Below are positions 34,587-45,800 of a stretch of DNA of 49,593 bases, one piece after another; the first letter of the stretch is position 1; each line of letters begins with the position of its first letter. The translations under genes and the position numbers were made by a program. Under the pieces are notes generated by a model. That model ran no database searches and was not told the origin of the DNA. It was given only the letters and a program-made list of their open reading frames with translations. The DNA lies in NCBI GenBank assembly GCA_021648685.1, contig JAKISI010000018.1:1-49593 (forward strand). The letters run 5' to 3'. This stretch comes from Candidatus Polarisedimenticolaceae bacterium. GTDB lineage: Bacteria > Pseudomonadota > Gammaproteobacteria > Chromatiales > Chromatiaceae.

Positions 34587-35215
34587 GCAGCAACCCGTTC
34601 CGGGTGGTCGATAAAAGGGTTCCGTTCCCCCTGAATCCGCTCAATGATCCGGTTGCGCCGCAGCTCTTCGTGGTCGGGTGGGTCATCCTGGTGCCACTGC
34701 CGCAACAATTTTGCCTGCCGGGGGAAGAGTCTAAGGCCGTATCGGGTCTGCATATAGAGCATGGCGCGGGCGATATTGCCACGCACCGCTGGCCGTGGCT
34801 CTACCCGGCGTTTTTGCGGGTCGATCTCAAAGTCACATGATCCAAACCTGCGCGGTTCACCCGGCACCTTGCCGAAAGCTCGACTGCCGCGCGCCTTGTT
34901 GATCCGGGCCAGGGCAGGGTAGAGGTTGTGCATATCGGCCTCTATCCGGTTGAACTGGGGGCTGCGGGTGCGACACTGGCTGCGACTGCCGCAGTCGAGC
35001 GCCTTGGTCACCCAGCCCATCGGGAAGACGTGCTCGATATTGATCCCGCGCCCCTTGCGGGGGCCAAACGGCCGGTTGCAGTAGAGGGTATTGCCGCCAT
35101 CAGCGTACAATTGCGACCAAAATAGCGACATATTCTGGAAATATGCCGTATCGGGTAGCCTGGCTATCGCGGCTTCAGCAAACAGCAGGGTGCAGCAGAT
35201 TAAAAAGGATTTCAC
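34580..35215 (-). CDS. Secreted endonuclease I
   Basis: This ~211-aa protein of the EndA/Vvn family (His-Me finger) starts at GTG 35215 with a signal peptide (MKSFLICCTLLFAEAAIA); a TTG six codons upstream is the alternative. The active-site region reads GINIEHVFPMGWV, with the catalytic His-containing EHVFP motif, followed by EADMHNLYPAL. Paired cysteines would form disulfides in the periplasm. These enzymes degrade extracellular or periplasmic double-stranded DNA. Confidence 0.9.
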   Translation of the reverse strand: MKSFLICCTLLFAEAAIARLPDTAYFQNMSLFWSQLYADGGNTLYCNRPFGPRKGRGINIEHVFPMGWVTKALDCGSRSQCRTRSPQFNRIEADMHNLYPALARINKARGSRAFGKVPGEPRRFGSCDFEIDPQKRRVEPRPAVRGNIARAMLYMQTRYGLRLFPRQAKLLRQWHQDDPPDHEELRRNRIIERIQGERNPFIDHPERVAAQ

Positions 35216-35229
35216 CTTGTGGCTTCTTA

Positions 35230-35457
35230 TCAAGCAATAGAAATCGGAAGCGGGACTTTAGTCCCGCAGGGCATCGGCAGGGCTAAAGTCCCGCTTCCAA
35301 AACAGTGTGGCAATTTGTCATTTGTGGGATGGATGCTGCTGGAAGGCTGGTTGTAGCTATCCATATCCAATGACGCAGGGAAAAAGGTAGCCGCAGCCAA
35401 AAAAAGCGGAATGACCACAATGCAGCTGGCGATAACAATTCTAACAGGAGTTCCCAT
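35230..35457 (-). CDS. Small membrane ORF ending in a REP sequence
   Basis: ATG 35457, preceded by AGAGGA at a good distance, opens 75 codons. They contain one strong membrane helix (PVRIVIASCIVVIPLFLAAA). The last ~25 codons (FGSGTLALPMPC...) are the translated REP inverted repeat at 35246-35298. The gene may be real but truncated or extended by REP insertion. Family unknown. Confidence 0.35.
   Translation of the reverse strand: MGTPVRIVIASCIVVIPLFLAAATFFPASLDMDSYNQPSSSIHPTNDKLPHCFGSGTLALPMPCGTKVPLPISIA
35246..35298. repeat. REP-like perfect inverted repeat
   Basis: GGAAGCGGGACTTTAG (35246-35261) and CTAAAGTCCCGCTTCC (35283-35298) are perfect inverted copies, 16 bp each, with a 21-base spacer. 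A nested palindrome GCGGGAC-TTTA-GTCCCGC lies in the left arm. The same core occurs in the hairpin at 15631-15669 and as CCCGCTTCC after the DUF971 gene (about 28958-28970). This is a dispersed repetitive extragenic palindrome. Confidence 0.8.
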
Positions 35458-35560
35458 TACATCCTCTGGAGTGCTAAGTTTAGAGACTTGGGAGACTCTC
35501 CGAGAACGCGGCTTTTTGCACATCAAGGCTTTTAACTTGTTGAATTACAAGAAGCTAATA

Positions 35561-35602
35561 TTTGATAAATCGCAATTTTACCCGCTCTCGGACAGCCTCC
35601 CG
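35561..35602. repeat. Partial copy of the MITE-like right arm
   Basis: TTTGAT, AAATC, AATTTTA and then CTCGGACAGCCTCCCGG follow the order of the right arm of the element at 32638-32817, with internal deletions. The left arm is absent. It lies about 60 bases before the phosphohexomutase gene. Confidence 0.5.
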
Positions 35603-35665
35603 GATTAGACCTAATTGTCGCACAATTTTAGCGTAAGCTGATGATCTTAAACAGGAGCCACAACC

Positions 35666-37177
35666 GTGACAGACAAAAAAGAACAAATTGTGATTGCCGA
35701 TCTGATGGAGCAGAGCAGGGTAGGGTTTGGCACCAGCGGCGCACGGGGGCTGGTGGCCGATATGACCGACCGGGTCTGTTATGCCTACACCCTGGGTTTT
35801 CTGCAACATCTGGCCGCGCAGGGGGCAGTGGCGAGCGGCTCACTGGTTGCGATTGCCGGGGATTATCGATCCAGCACACCACGCATCATGGGTGCCGCAG
35901 CGCGCGCCATTGAGGCCTTGGGCTATGAGCCGATCCACTGCGGTTTTATCCCAACACCTGCTTTGACGCTCTACGGCATCAAACATGCCATCCCCAGCCT
36001 GATGGTGACCGGCAGCCATATTCCGGATGACCGCAATGGCATCAAATTCAACCGGCCTGATGGTGAAATCCTGAAGTGTGACGAAGCGGCTATCCGCTCC
36101 CAGCGGGTTGAGATCCCGTTGGATCTCTTCTCCCGTGATGGAATGCTGGAGAGAGCACCCACCCTGCCAGAGGAGAATCCGCAAGCCTATCGGGACTACC
36201 GGCAACGCTATCTGGATCTCTTCCCGCAAGGGGCACTGCAGGGGTGCCGCATTGCGCTCTATGAACACTCATCGGTTGCCCGGCAGGTGATGGGGGAGAT
36301 CTTTGAGGGGCTGGGGGCAGAGGTGACCCGGCTGCACCGCTCCAAGACCTTCATTCCGGTGGACACCGAGGCGGTGCGTCCTGAGGATGTTGAGCTGGCA
36401 AGGAAGTGTGCGCTTACTCGTAATTTTGATGCCGTGGTTTCGACGGATGGTGATGGCGACCGCCCGTTGATCAGTGATGAGCAGGGCAACTGGCTGCGTG
36501 GCGATATTGCAGGCATTCTCTGCGCCCGCTATCTGCGGGCAAGCTGCGTGATTACGCCGGTCAGCAGCAACAGTGCCGTGGAAAAGTGTGGCTGGTTTGA
36601 GCGGGTGGATCGTACCCGGATTGGCTCACCCTATGTAATTGAGGCGATGCACTCCGCCCTGAGAGAGGGCTTCAACAATGTGGTCGGCTATGAGGCCAAT
36701 GGGGGCTTTCTTACCGCAACCGATATTGAACTGGAGAGTGGCCGGTTATCTGCCCTGCCAACCCGGGATGCGGTGATCGTCCCCCTCACCATACTGCTGC
36801 TGGCCAAAGGTGCAGACAGCACCATCTCAGAGCTGCTGACACAGCTGCCACAACGATTCACCCACAGTGACCGCTTGAAAAACTTCCCCACAGAGTTGAG
36901 CCGCAGCCGGATTGCCGCACTAAGCAGCGGTGATGCTGATCGGGACAGCGCCGCTGTAGCGTCTCTCTTTGGGGATCATTTTGGCAGCGTGAAACAGCTT
37001 GATACGACCGATGGCCTGCGCATTACCTTTGAGAGCGATGAGGTGGTGCACCTGCGGCCATCCGGTAATGCGCCGGAGCTACGCTGCTACACAGAGGCCG
37101 GCAGCGCCGCGCGCGCCGCCGAGATGAACCGGATCAGCATGGAGATTCTCGCCGGATGGGATGACAAATCGCGCTGA
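35666..37177 (+). CDS. Phosphohexomutase (phosphomannomutase/phosphoglucomutase family)
   Basis: This 503-aa alpha-D-phosphohexomutase has four domains. N-terminal FGTSGARGLV starts near residue 17. The catalytic phosphoserine loop is VTGSHIPDDRNGIKF near 115, whereas the classic form is TASHNP. The metal loop is STDGDGDRPLI near 258, the sugar loop YEANGGFL near 345 and the phosphate loop RPSGNAPELRCY near 470. The Ser-His pair is kept and the Asn is Ile; this variant occurs in a recognised subfamily. It would convert hexose-6-phosphate to hexose-1-phosphate for polysaccharide precursors. It starts at GTG 35666 with CAGGAG upstream. Confidence 0.88.
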   Translation: MTDKKEQIVIADLMEQSRVGFGTSGARGLVADMTDRVCYAYTLGFLQHLAAQGAVASGSLVAIAGDYRSSTPRIMGAAARAIEALGYEPIHCGFIPTPALTLYGIKHAIPSLMVTGSHIPDDRNGIKFNRPDGEILKCDEAAIRSQRVEIPLDLFSRDGMLERAPTLPEENPQAYRDYRQRYLDLFPQGALQGCRIALYEHSSVARQVMGEIFEGLGAEVTRLHRSKTFIPVDTEAVRPEDVELARKCALTRNFDAVVSTDGDGDRPLISDEQGNWLRGDIAGILCARYLRASCVITPVSSNSAVEKCGWFERVDRTRIGSPYVIEAMHSALREGFNNVVGYEANGGFLTATDIELESGRLSALPTRDAVIVPLTILLLAKGADSTISELLTQLPQRFTHSDRLKNFPTELSRSRIAALSSGDADRDSAAVASLFGDHFGSVKQLDTTDGLRITFESDEVVHLRPSGNAPELRCYTEAGSAARAAEMNRISMEILAGWDDKSR

Positions 37178-37243
37178 GGGTCTACAGTATTTTATCAAGG
37201 GCAGAAATGCTCAACACCAACTCAAACTGGGGAAAAGATAACG

Positions 37244-37576
37244 ATGCTGCCACACTCCGATAACAGGAATTTCTTTCGCATGGAGGTCGAGTGCCCCGCA
37301 CGCTTCCGGATTGAAGGGTCAGATGAGACGGCTGGTGCCATTGTGAAGAACCTGAGCGGCGACGGATTGCTGCTCTGGCTGGATCACAAGGTTGAGCCAG
37401 GCACGCGCCTCTCCATCATCATTGTGCCGGGCAAAAGCATCACGCCACCGCTCTCCATGGTGGTCGAGGTGGTACGCTGCTATCCGCTGGAGACTGAAGA
37501 GGAGGGCAACTTCGCTGCTGCCTGCATCATCAGGGACAAGCTGGAGGCAGAAAAACTGGATAAGGATTTCCCCTGA
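37244..37576 (+). CDS. PilZ domain protein
   Basis: This 110-aa single PilZ domain has NFFRMEVECPARFRI (the RxxxR-like region is reduced to R-M-E-V) followed by VKNLSGDGLLLW, which resembles the second c-di-GMP motif (D/N)xSxxG. The first motif is incomplete, so c-di-GMP binding is possible but not assured. Such proteins regulate motility, pili or exopolysaccharide. It follows the phosphohexomutase by 66 bases and converges with the dehydrogenase gene. Confidence 0.82.
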   Translation: MLPHSDNRNFFRMEVECPARFRIEGSDETAGAIVKNLSGDGLLLWLDHKVEPGTRLSIIIVPGKSITPPLSMVVEVVRCYPLETEEEGNFAAACIIRDKLEAEKLDKDFP

Positions 37577-37638
37577 TGCCGGCTCTATCAGCAAAAGCCA
37601 AGGGGCAAGAAAAACAAAGCAGGGCCTCTTGAACCTTG

Positions 37639-38619
37639 TTACTTGAACCTCCCCGGCATACCTATGCGATTCCGCTCTTCAGCTCTTAGAAAAGCCTGTA
37701 TATTGGCCGTTAATTCATCGACCAGCCGTTGACGGGCTTCGCGACTGGCCCAGGCAATGTGGGGGGTGACAATCAGGTTTGGAATGCCCGGTTCCAGCAG
37801 CGGGTTGCCTTTCGTTGGAGGCTCTTGAACCAGCACGTCCACCCCCGCGCCACCTATCTTTCCTGAACGCAGTGCAGCCGCCAGTGCCGCTTCATCGACA
37901 ATACCGCCACGGGCGGTGTTGATCAGCAGTGCCCCTTTTTTCATCAGACCCAGCTCCCTTTGTCCGATCAGGTTTTTTGTGTTTTCTGCCAGTGGGCAGT
38001 GCAGACTCAGCAGATCCACCTGTGGCAGCAGCGCTTCCAGCGGGATTCGATTGGGCTGCGAGCTGCCGCCCGGGCGCTGGGCAACCAACACCTGCATGCC
38101 AAAGGCCTTTGCCACCTCCGCTACGGCACGACCCAGCTCGCCATAACCGACAATGCCCAGCCGCTTTCCAGCCAGCTCCTGAATTGGAAAATCGAGCAGA
38201 CAAAACTGGCGGCTCCGCTGCCAGGCTCCATTGGCAACTGCCTGGCTGTAATCTGCCAGCCGGGTGATGAGTGTCAGCATCAGACTAAAAACATGCTGCA
38301 CCACGGAAGGGGTGGCATATCCGGCTACATTGGTGACGCTGATGTCCAGCTCATGGGCCGCTTGCAGATCCACATTATTGGTACCGGTTGCCGCAACACA
38401 GATCAGCCGCAGCTGCCTGGCCTGGCGCAGAGACTCCCGATCCAGAACGACCTTGTTGGAGACCACAATAGTGGCATCGCGGATGCGCTCGGCGGTTTCA
38501 TTGGTGCGGGTCGCCGCATGCCATTGCCACTGCGGCAGAACCTGTTTGAGAGCGGCAAGATTGAGGTCACCGCAATCAACCGTCTCCAGATCAAGAAAAA
38601 CCCCTTTTTGTTCACGCAT
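37639..38619 (-). CDS. D-2-hydroxyacid dehydrogenase (glycerate/hydroxypyruvate type)
   Basis: This 326-aa NAD-dependent enzyme has the Rossmann motif IVGYGELGRAVAEVAKAFGM near residue 150, catalytic Arg in NTARGGIVDE near 235, Glu in VDVLVQEPP near 263 and His in VTPHIAW near 290. Related enzymes reduce hydroxypyruvate, glyoxylate or other 2-oxoacids; the closest resemblance is to glycerate dehydrogenase (HprA). It is divergent from the FAD/Fe-S oxidoreductase, which oxidises 2-hydroxyacids, so the pair may share substrates. Confidence 0.87.
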   Translation of the reverse strand: MREQKGVFLDLETVDCGDLNLAALKQVLPQWQWHAATRTNETAERIRDATIVVSNKVVLDRESLRQARQLRLICVAATGTNNVDLQAAHELDISVTNVAGYATPSVVQHVFSLMLTLITRLADYSQAVANGAWQRSRQFCLLDFPIQELAGKRLGIVGYGELGRAVAEVAKAFGMQVLVAQRPGGSSQPNRIPLEALLPQVDLLSLHCPLAENTKNLIGQRELGLMKKGALLINTARGGIVDEAALAAALRSGKIGGAGVDVLVQEPPTKGNPLLEPGIPNLIVTPHIAWASREARQRLVDELTANIQAFLRAEERNRIGMPGRFK

Positions 38620-38715
38620 AATGTCGATCCCGAGTTTCTGCCCCTATCGATGGGCATGCTATTATAGCGCACTGTCTCCTTATAACTTTCACCTTGCCAT
38701 TCACGCCTCCCTGAT

Positions 38716-41700
38716 ATGACTGCACAGCAACGCATTCGCGAAATTCCCTATAACTACACCTCATTCTCTGATCGCGAGATTGTCATCCGCTACCTGGGTG
38801 AGGAGATGTGGCAACTCATCGGAGAGCTGCGAGGTTCCCGCCGCACCGGGCGCTCGGCACGCATGCTGTATGAGGTGCTGGGTGATATGTGGGTGGTCAA
38901 TCGCAACCCCTATCTGCAAGAAGATCTGGAGGAGGACAAGCAGCGCAGAGCCGCACTGACCGATGCCCTGACCCACCGGCTGGATCAGTTCGAGGCGCGT
39001 GCCGACGGCAACGAACAGGCGCTCCGGCTGCTGAAGGCAGCGCGTGCTGCGGTGGAGAAATTTGCCAGTGAGCTGGAGCACAATCTGCAACTGCGCAAAA
39101 AGGTGAGAAAGCAGCTGGGCAAGGTGACGTGCAGAGACAATATCGATTTTGGCGGCCTGGCACGTGTCTCCCACGCCACAGATGCCACCGACTGGCGTGT
39201 CGAGCACCCCTTCGTGGTGCTGCTGCCCGATACCGAGCGCGAGGTAGCCCCTATCGTGCGCGCCTGTATCGACGCTGGCCTCAACCTCATCCCGCGTGGC
39301 GGTGGCACCGGCTACACGGGCAGTGCCGTACCGCTGCATACCCAGTGCGCCGTCATCAACACCGAGAAGCTGGATCGGCTCAGTGAGATCGAATATGTCG
39401 AGCTGCCCGGTGTGGCGGAGAAGGTGCCCACCGTCCATGTGGGTGCCGGTGTGGTAACCCGCCGGGTATCGGATCTGGCCGAAACCCAGGGGCTGGCCTT
39501 TGCGGTTGACCCCACCTCGCAGGACTCCTGCACCATTGGCGGCAATATCGCAATGAATGCCGGTGGCAAAAAGGCAGTGCTGTGGGGCACCACGCTGGAC
39601 AACCTCGCCTCCTGGTGCATGGTGATGCCGGATGCCAGCTGGCTGGAGGTGGTGCGACTCAACCACAACCTGGGCAAGATTCACGAGCAGGAGCTGGTCA
39701 GCTTCCAGATCAATCGCTATCAGACTGACGGCAAGACTCCTATTGGCGGGCCAGAATGGCTGGATATCCCGGGAGCATCTTTCCGCAAGCCGGGGCTGGG
39801 CAAGGATGTGACCGACAAATTCCTCAGTGGCCTGCCGGGGGTGCAGAAGGAGGGGTGTGACGGCATCATCACCTCCGCCCGCTTTGTGCTGCACCGCATG
39901 CCGACACAGATGCGCACCATCTGCCTGGAGTTCTTTGGTGCTGACCTGGCCGGTGCCGTACCGGCCATTGTCGAGATCATCGACTACCTGAAGGGACAGG
40001 AGGGCGTTGTCCTCTCCGGTCTGGAACACCTGGATGACCGCTATATCAAGGCCGTCAAGTATTCGAGCAAGGCCTCCCGGCGCGAACAACCCAAGATGGT
40101 ACTGATTGCCGATATCGCCAGCGACGATGCCGATACTGTCGGCGCAGCAGCCTCAGAGATGGTGCGGCTCACCAACGCCCGTGATGGCGAGGGTTTCATC
40201 GCCGTCAGCCCCGAGGCGCGCAAACGCTTCTGGTTCGACCGCACCCGCACCGCCGCCATCTCCGCCCACACCAACGCCTTCAAGATCAACGAGGATGTGG
40301 TCATCCCACTCGACCGGCTGGCCGAATACAGTCGCGAGATCGAACGCATCAACATCGAGCAGTCCACCCGCAACAAGCTGCAGATTGCGGATGCGGTGCT
40401 GGCCTACCTGACCGATGACCTGAGCGAAGCGCACCCGGAGGGCAACCAGGCAGAGAGCGATGAGAACAACGCCATCGTAGAGGCCAAACGGAGCGCCGCA
40501 CAGGAGATCGTGCAGCAGGCACAGCGGCGCTGGCAGCGCATCCTGCAACGGCTGGATGAAAGGGCACAGGATCAGACCGAGCTGCTGACGGAGGCCGAGC
40601 AGAGCCGCATCCAGGCTGGTGACAGCCTGCTGGATCTGCTGCTGCGGCGCGATCTGGTCATCTCCTACCGCAGTGAAGTGATGGATGAGCTACATGAGGT
40701 CTTCCCTGGCCGCGACATGGCGCGAGTACGCGGCCGACTGGATGCGATCCATGCCGAAATCCGCAATGCCCGCCTCTTCGTCGCCCTGCACATGCATGCC
40801 GGAGATGGCAATGTGCACACCAACATCCCGGTGCACTCACAGAATTACGAGATGTTGCGCGAAGCCGAGCGTATCGTGGATCGGGTGATGGAGCTGGCCT
40901 GCTCACTGGGTGGTGTCATCTCGGGTGAGCACGGGATCGGCATCACCAAGGTGCAGTATCTGGCACCCGAAAAACTCCAGGCCTTTGTTGAATACAAAAA
41001 GCGCATCGACCCGCAAGACCACTTCAACCGGGGCAAACTACAGCCGGGTTCGGGACTGGCACAGGCCTACACGCCGTCACTCAGCCTGGTCAAGGAGGAG
41101 GCGATCATCCTGGAAGAGAGCGAACTGGGGGCACTGAATGATGAGATCAGCCACTGTCTGCGCTGCGGCAAGTGCAAACCCGTCTGTCAGACCCATGTGC
41201 CACGCGCCAACCTGCTCTACTCCCCGCGTAACAAGATCCTCGGCAGCGGCCTGATCACCGAGGCCTTCCTCTACGAAGAGCAGACCCGGCGCGGCCTCTC
41301 ACTGCGCCATTTTGATGAGATGAACGATATTGCAGACCACTGCACCGTCTGCCACAAGTGTGAAACAAAGTGCCCGGTAAACATAGATTTCGGCGATGTT
41401 ACCGTCCGTATGCGTAAGATACTGACCAATTCAGGACATAAGCGCACAAGTCTTGGTGGCAAGGCTGCGCTCACCCTGCTCAACGCCACCAACCCGCACG
41501 CCATTCGCTACCTGCGCAAGGGGTTGGCAGAGTGGGGCTTCAAGAGCGTCAACATGGCTCACACCGCAGCCAAAACCGTGGGGCTGTTGGGCGGCAAGGA
41601 TCAGATCCCATCCGCAACCACCGGCAAGCCCAAAAACCAGATAATCAATCTGGTGCGGCGGCCACTGCGGGTGGAGGTTCCAAAATTCACCGCCCGCGCC

Positions 41701-42543
41701 CTGCTGGGGCTGGAGGCTAAGGGCGAGGTGCCGATCCTGCGTGACCCCAAAAAGATCAACGATGACTCCGATGCCGTCTTCTACTTCCCCGGCTGTGGCT
41801 CCGAGCGCCTCTTCAGCGACATCTCCATGGCCACGCTGGCGATGCTCTACGAAATCGGTGCCGAAACAGTGCTGCCCCCCGGCTACCTCTGCTGTGGCTA
41901 TCCGCAGATCTCAGTCGGACAGCACGATGTGGGGCACCGCATCTCCACTGAAAACCGGGTGCTCTTCCACCGCATCGCCAACACCCTCAACTACATGGAC
42001 ATCAAGACCGTGGTGCTCTCCTGCGGCACCTGCATGGATCAGCTGCTGACCTATGAGTTTGAGAAGATCTTTCCCGGTTGCCGCCTGCTGGATATTCACG
42101 AATACCTGCTCGAAAAAGGGGCCACCCTGGGTGAGGATAGCGGCCAGCGTTTCCTCTTTCACGACCCCTGCCACAGCCCGATGAAGCAGAAAGACCCACT
42201 ACAGGTGGCCAGCCAGCTGATGGGAGCCGAGGTGGTACTGAGTGAACGCTGCTGCGGCGAGGCCGGCACCCTTGGCACCACCCGCCCGGACATCTCCCGC
42301 CAGATCCGTTTTCGCAAATCCGAAGAGCTGAAAAAGGGGATGGAGCAGCTGGGCGGCGGCAAGATGAAGCTGCTTACCTCCTGCCCTGCCTGCCAGCAGG
42401 GACTCTCCCGCTATGCCGATGAGACAGGGATGGAGGCAGGCTTTCTGGTGGTAGAGCTGGCCAAGGCCTACCTGGGCGAAGATTGGCAAAAGGTATTTAT
42501 TGAAAAAGCCTGTAAAGGAGGGATTGAGAAGGTGCTTTTGTAG
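38716..42543 (+). CDS. FAD-linked oxidoreductase with Fe-S and CCG domains (DUF3683)
   Basis: This 1275-aa fusion protein has, in order, an N-terminal DUF3683 region (about 1-140), a FAD_binding_4 (PCMH) domain with [15 protein letters not shown] near 195, the FAD-oxidase C domain ending [14 protein letters not shown] near 695, and [10 protein letters not shown]. Two 4Fe-4S clusters follow ([11 protein letters not shown] near 815, [11 protein letters not shown] near 877). Two CCG heterodisulfide-reductase-like repeats end the protein (CCGYPQ near 1060, CCGEAGT near 1178). It likely oxidises a D-2-hydroxyacid (lactate/glycolate type) and passes electrons to quinone. Upstream is the divergent dehydrogenase. 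Confidence 0.9.
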   Translation: MTAQQRIREIPYNYTSFSDREIVIRYLGEEMWQLIGELRGSRRTGRSARMLYEVLGDMWVVNRNPYLQEDLEEDKQRRAALTDALTHRLDQFEARADGNEQALRLLKAARAAVEKFASELEHNLQLRKKVRKQLGKVTCRDNIDFGGLARVSHATDATDWRVEHPFVVLLPDTEREVAPIVRACIDAGLNLIPRGGGTGYTGSAVPLHTQCAVINTEKLDRLSEIEYVELPGVAEKVPTVHVGAGVVTRRVSDLAETQGLAFAVDPTSQDSCTIGGNIAMNAGGKKAVLWGTTLDNLASWCMVMPDASWLEVVRLNHNLGKIHEQELVSFQINRYQTDGKTPIGGPEWLDIPGASFRKPGLGKDVTDKFLSGLPGVQKEGCDGIITSARFVLHRMPTQMRTICLEFFGADLAGAVPAIVEIIDYLKGQEGVVLSGLEHLDDRYIKAVKYSSKASRREQPKMVLIADIASDDADTVGAAASEMVRLTNARDGEGFIAVSPEARKRFWFDRTRTAAISAHTNAFKINEDVVIPLDRLAEYSREIERINIEQSTRNKLQIADAVLAYLTDDLSEAHPEGNQAESDENNAIVEAKRSAAQEIVQQAQRRWQRILQRLDERAQDQTELLTEAEQSRIQAGDSLLDLLLRRDLVISYRSEVMDELHEVFPGRDMARVRGRLDAIHAEIRNARLFVALHMHAGDGNVHTNIPVHSQNYEMLREAERIVDRVMELACSLGGVISGEHGIGITKVQYLAPEKLQAFVEYKKRIDPQDHFNRGKLQPGSGLAQAYTPSLSLVKEEAIILEESELGALNDEISHCLRCGKCKPVCQTHVPRANLLYSPRNKILGSGLITEAFLYEEQTRRGLSLRHFDEMNDIADHCTVCHKCETKCPVNIDFGDVTVRMRKILTNSGHKRTSLGGKAALTLLNATNPHAIRYLRKGLAEWGFKSVNMAHTAAKTVGLLGGKDQIPSATTGKPKNQIINLVRRPLRVEVPKFTARALLGLEAKGEVPILRDPKKINDDSDAVFYFPGCGSERLFSDISMATLAMLYEIGAETVLPPGYLCCGYPQISVGQHDVGHRISTENRVLFHRIANTLNYMDIKTVVLSCGTCMDQLLTYEFEKIFPGCRLLDIHEYLLEKGATLGEDSGQRFLFHDPCHSPMKQKDPLQVASQLMGAEVVLSERCCGEAGTLGTTRPDISRQIRFRKSEELKKGMEQLGGGKMKLLTSCPACQQGLSRYADETGMEAGFLVVELAKAYLGEDWQKVFIEKACKGGIEKVLL

Positions 42544-42570
42544 CGCAGCCTCCTAATGCCGGCCTTTAAC

Positions 42571-42876
42571 TCACTCCAGATGACCTGCCTCCAGTAGCGA
42601 GGCCAGCCAATAATAGACCCCGCTACCAGAAAAATCCTTTTTTACCCCTTCCACCAAACGGGTTGCCTGCTCCTGCCCTATTGCGATCTGAAACAATACC
42701 TGCGCACGCCGCCCGGCCACCTGCTCAGCCGCTGACATGGAGTGGATCGAGGCACCGTGACCGTTAATCCGGAAGCTGGAGAAACCCGTTACCTCCTCTT
42801 GCTCAAGCAGCCAATCGGTTAATGCATCCTCTACCGAAGGGGATACAGCCAGAGAGACCAGAACCTTGTTTTCCAT
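42571..42876 (-). CDS. DUF3240 protein of the metal-efflux operon
   Basis: This 101-aa protein starts at ATG 42876 (MENKVLVSLAVSPS); the longer frame reaches into the CzcA gene end. It has a PII-like alpha/beta pattern: KVLVSLAVSPSVEDALTDWLL, shown in part, VTGFSSFRINGHG and ATRLVEGVKKDFSGSGVYYWL. DUF3240 proteins regularly accompany RND metal pumps and may sense metal. It is the last gene of the minus-strand efflux operon. Confidence 0.85.
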   Translation of the reverse strand: MENKVLVSLAVSPSVEDALTDWLLEQEEVTGFSSFRINGHGASIHSMSAAEQVAGRRAQVLFQIAIGQEQATRLVEGVKKDFSGSGVYYWLASLLEAGHLE

Positions 42877-42886
42877 CTCAGACTCC

Positions 42887-45800
42887 TTATTTAGCAACCG
42901 CAAAACGGCGGTAAAGAATAGGTAGCAGAATCAGTGTAAGTACGGTGGAGGACATTAGCCCACCAATCACCACGACGGCTAAGGGGCGCTGGATCTCAGA
43001 GCCTGGCCCTGTTGCAAACAGCAGGGGAATCAGGCCAAAGGCGGCGATATTGGCGGTCATCAATACGGGCCGCAGACGTCTTTTGGCACCTTCAACTACC
43101 ACCTCGCCAATGGGCCTGCCCAGTGCCAGCAGCTGGTTAAAGTAGCTGACCATCATTACACCATTGAGCACAGCAATACCCAGCAGGGCGATAAAGCCCA
43201 CTGAAGCTGGAACCGAGAGGTATTCACCCGTGACCCACAAACCCACGATACCACCGATCATGGCAAATGGGATGTTGCTAAGCACGAGCACCGCCTGGCG
43301 CACAGAACGGAAGGTGGAGAAGAGGATCAGGAAGATCAGCCCCAGTGCCACCGGCACCACAATAGAGAGCCGCTTGGCCGCCCGCTGCTGGTTCTCAAAC
43401 TGGCCTCCCCACTCCAGAGAATACCCGGTGGGCAGCTTGACCTGCTCCGCCACCTTGGCCTTCGCCTCTTCCACAAAGCTCACCAGATCCCGCCCCGATA
43501 CGTTGGCGATGACCACTGCCATCCGCTTTCCACCCTCGCGATTGAGCGCTACCGGCCCCTCTATGCGCTCTATCTGCACCAGGTTGGAAAGGGGTACGCC
43601 CTGCCCATCAGGCAGACTGATCTGTAACCCGGCAAAGGCCGCCGGAGAGTTTCGCAATGCTTCAGAGCCCTTCAGAATCAAAGGAATACGTCGGTTGCCT
43701 TCATAGATCATACCCGGCTGCACCCCCTCTACTTTGGCGCGCAATACACGTTCCAGGCTATCCACATCCAGCCCTAACCGACCGGCAGCAAGACGGTCTA
43801 TTTTCATCCGGTAATATTGGGCACCCTCATTGCGTGGTGAATAGACATCTTCACCGCCGGAAATACCCTGTAGCACAGCTACCAGCGCCTCTGCGGTGCG
43901 ATTCAGTCCCTCCTGATCATCACCGAAGATCTTTATCGCCAGATCTCCCCTGACCCCCGTCAGCATTTCGGAGACGCGCATCTCAATGGGCTGGGTAAAG
44001 GCATAGGCTATGCCGGGAAAATCGGCCAGCACCTCTCGCAGTGAGGCATTCAGAGCCTCCTTATCTGGCACAGTCCACTCCTCTACGGGCTTGAGCACCA
44101 GGAAGCTGTCCGTTTGATTCAAACCCATGGGATCCAGACCCAGCTCATCAGAGCCAGTACGTGCAATCACCCCCTGAACCTCGGGCACTCGCTCCATCAC
44201 CGCACGCTGGAAACGGGTGTCGATGGCAATGGATTGCTCCAGATTGATTGAGGGCAGCTTTTCAAGTTGAACGATGAGATCCCCTTCATCCATGGTGGGC
44301 ATAAAGGTCTTGCCCACCTGGGTATAGAGCCCCCCCGCTGATACCAGCAGTACCAGGGCAAATACAAACAGCACATTGCCGTGATCCAGTGACCAGCGCA
44401 GCACAGGCTCGTAGAGTCGGCTGGCCTGGCGTATCAGCCAGGGCTCTTTATGGCTGACATTCCCCAGCAGGTAAGAGGCCAACACGGGAATCACCGTCAG
44501 CGAAAGCAGCAGTGCTCCACTCAAGGCAAAGACAATGGTCAGTGCCACCGGCCCGAACAGCTTGCCTTCCAGCCCTTGCAGTGTCAGCAGTGGCAGGAAG
44601 ACGATAATGATGATCAACATCCCTGAGGTGATCGGCAGTGCAACCTCACGCGCTGCCCGGTAGATCAAATGCAGGCGTGGCAAGCGTGCTGCCCGTTTCT
44701 GGTTCGCAAGGTGGGTGACAATATTCTCCACGACCACCACGGCCGCATCGACCAGTATGCCGATGGCAATGGTCAACCCACCCAGGGACATCAGGTTGGC
44801 GGACAAACCGAACTGGTTCATTAGGATAAAGGTCACCAGTGCGGCCAGAGGCAGCACCAGGGCGACCGTCAAGGCAGCACGCAGATCCCCCAGGAACAGC
44901 ACCAGCAATATCAGAACCAAAACAATGGCCTCTACTAGAGCCTTGGTGACCGTTCCCACCGCCCGGTCAACCAGGCGGCCACGATCATAGAACACCTCAA
45001 TTCGAACATTTTCTGGAAGACTCTGCTCCAGCTCCGCCAGTTTGGCCTTTATCCCCATCACCAGCTTGCGGGCATTGGCACCACGCAGACCCAGCACCAG
45101 CCCCTGCACGGTTTCACCCTCTCCATTACGGGTCACAGCTCCATAACGGGTCAGGGTGCCGATGCGCACCTCGGCCACATCGCCTACCCTGACTGGCTGA
45201 TTCGGGTCTGGGTGTATGACAATGGTGGAGATATCTTCAAGGGTCTGAACGCTTCCCTCAACCCGCACCAGCAGTGCCTCTTCACCATCATTCAGGCGGC
45301 CGGCCCCATCATTGCGGTTATTGACCTCCAGCGCTCTGCGCAGCTCCTCAAGGGTGATGCCCCGTGCGATAAGCCGGGCATTGTCCGGCACTACCTCGAA
45401 GGTACGCACCAGACCACCCAGCGCATTGATATCCGCCACACCGGGAACCGTGCGAAGGGCTGGGCGAATCACCCAATCCAGCAGCTCCCGTCGTTCCATA
45501 AGCGAAAGCCCGTCACCCTCGATGGTAAACATAAACATCTCACCAAGTGGTGTGGTCAAGGGGGCAAGTCCCCCGGTGACACCCTGCGGGAGATCCCCCC
45601 AGACGCCGTTGATACGCTCAGCCACCTGTTGCCGCGCCCAATAGATATCGGTTCCCTCTTCAAAGTCTACGGTAATATCTGTCAAGGCATATTTAGCCAC
45701 TGACCGCAGCATGGTCAGGCGAGGAATGCCCAACATCTCCACCTCGATCGGCACGGTGATGCGAGCCTCGATCTCTTCAGGCGTCATGCCGGCAGCCTTG

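Noticed and set aside
38761-40089. 442-aa minus-strand ORF
   Set aside because: It is the antisense of the FAD/Fe-S oxidoreductase, whose domains are unambiguous.
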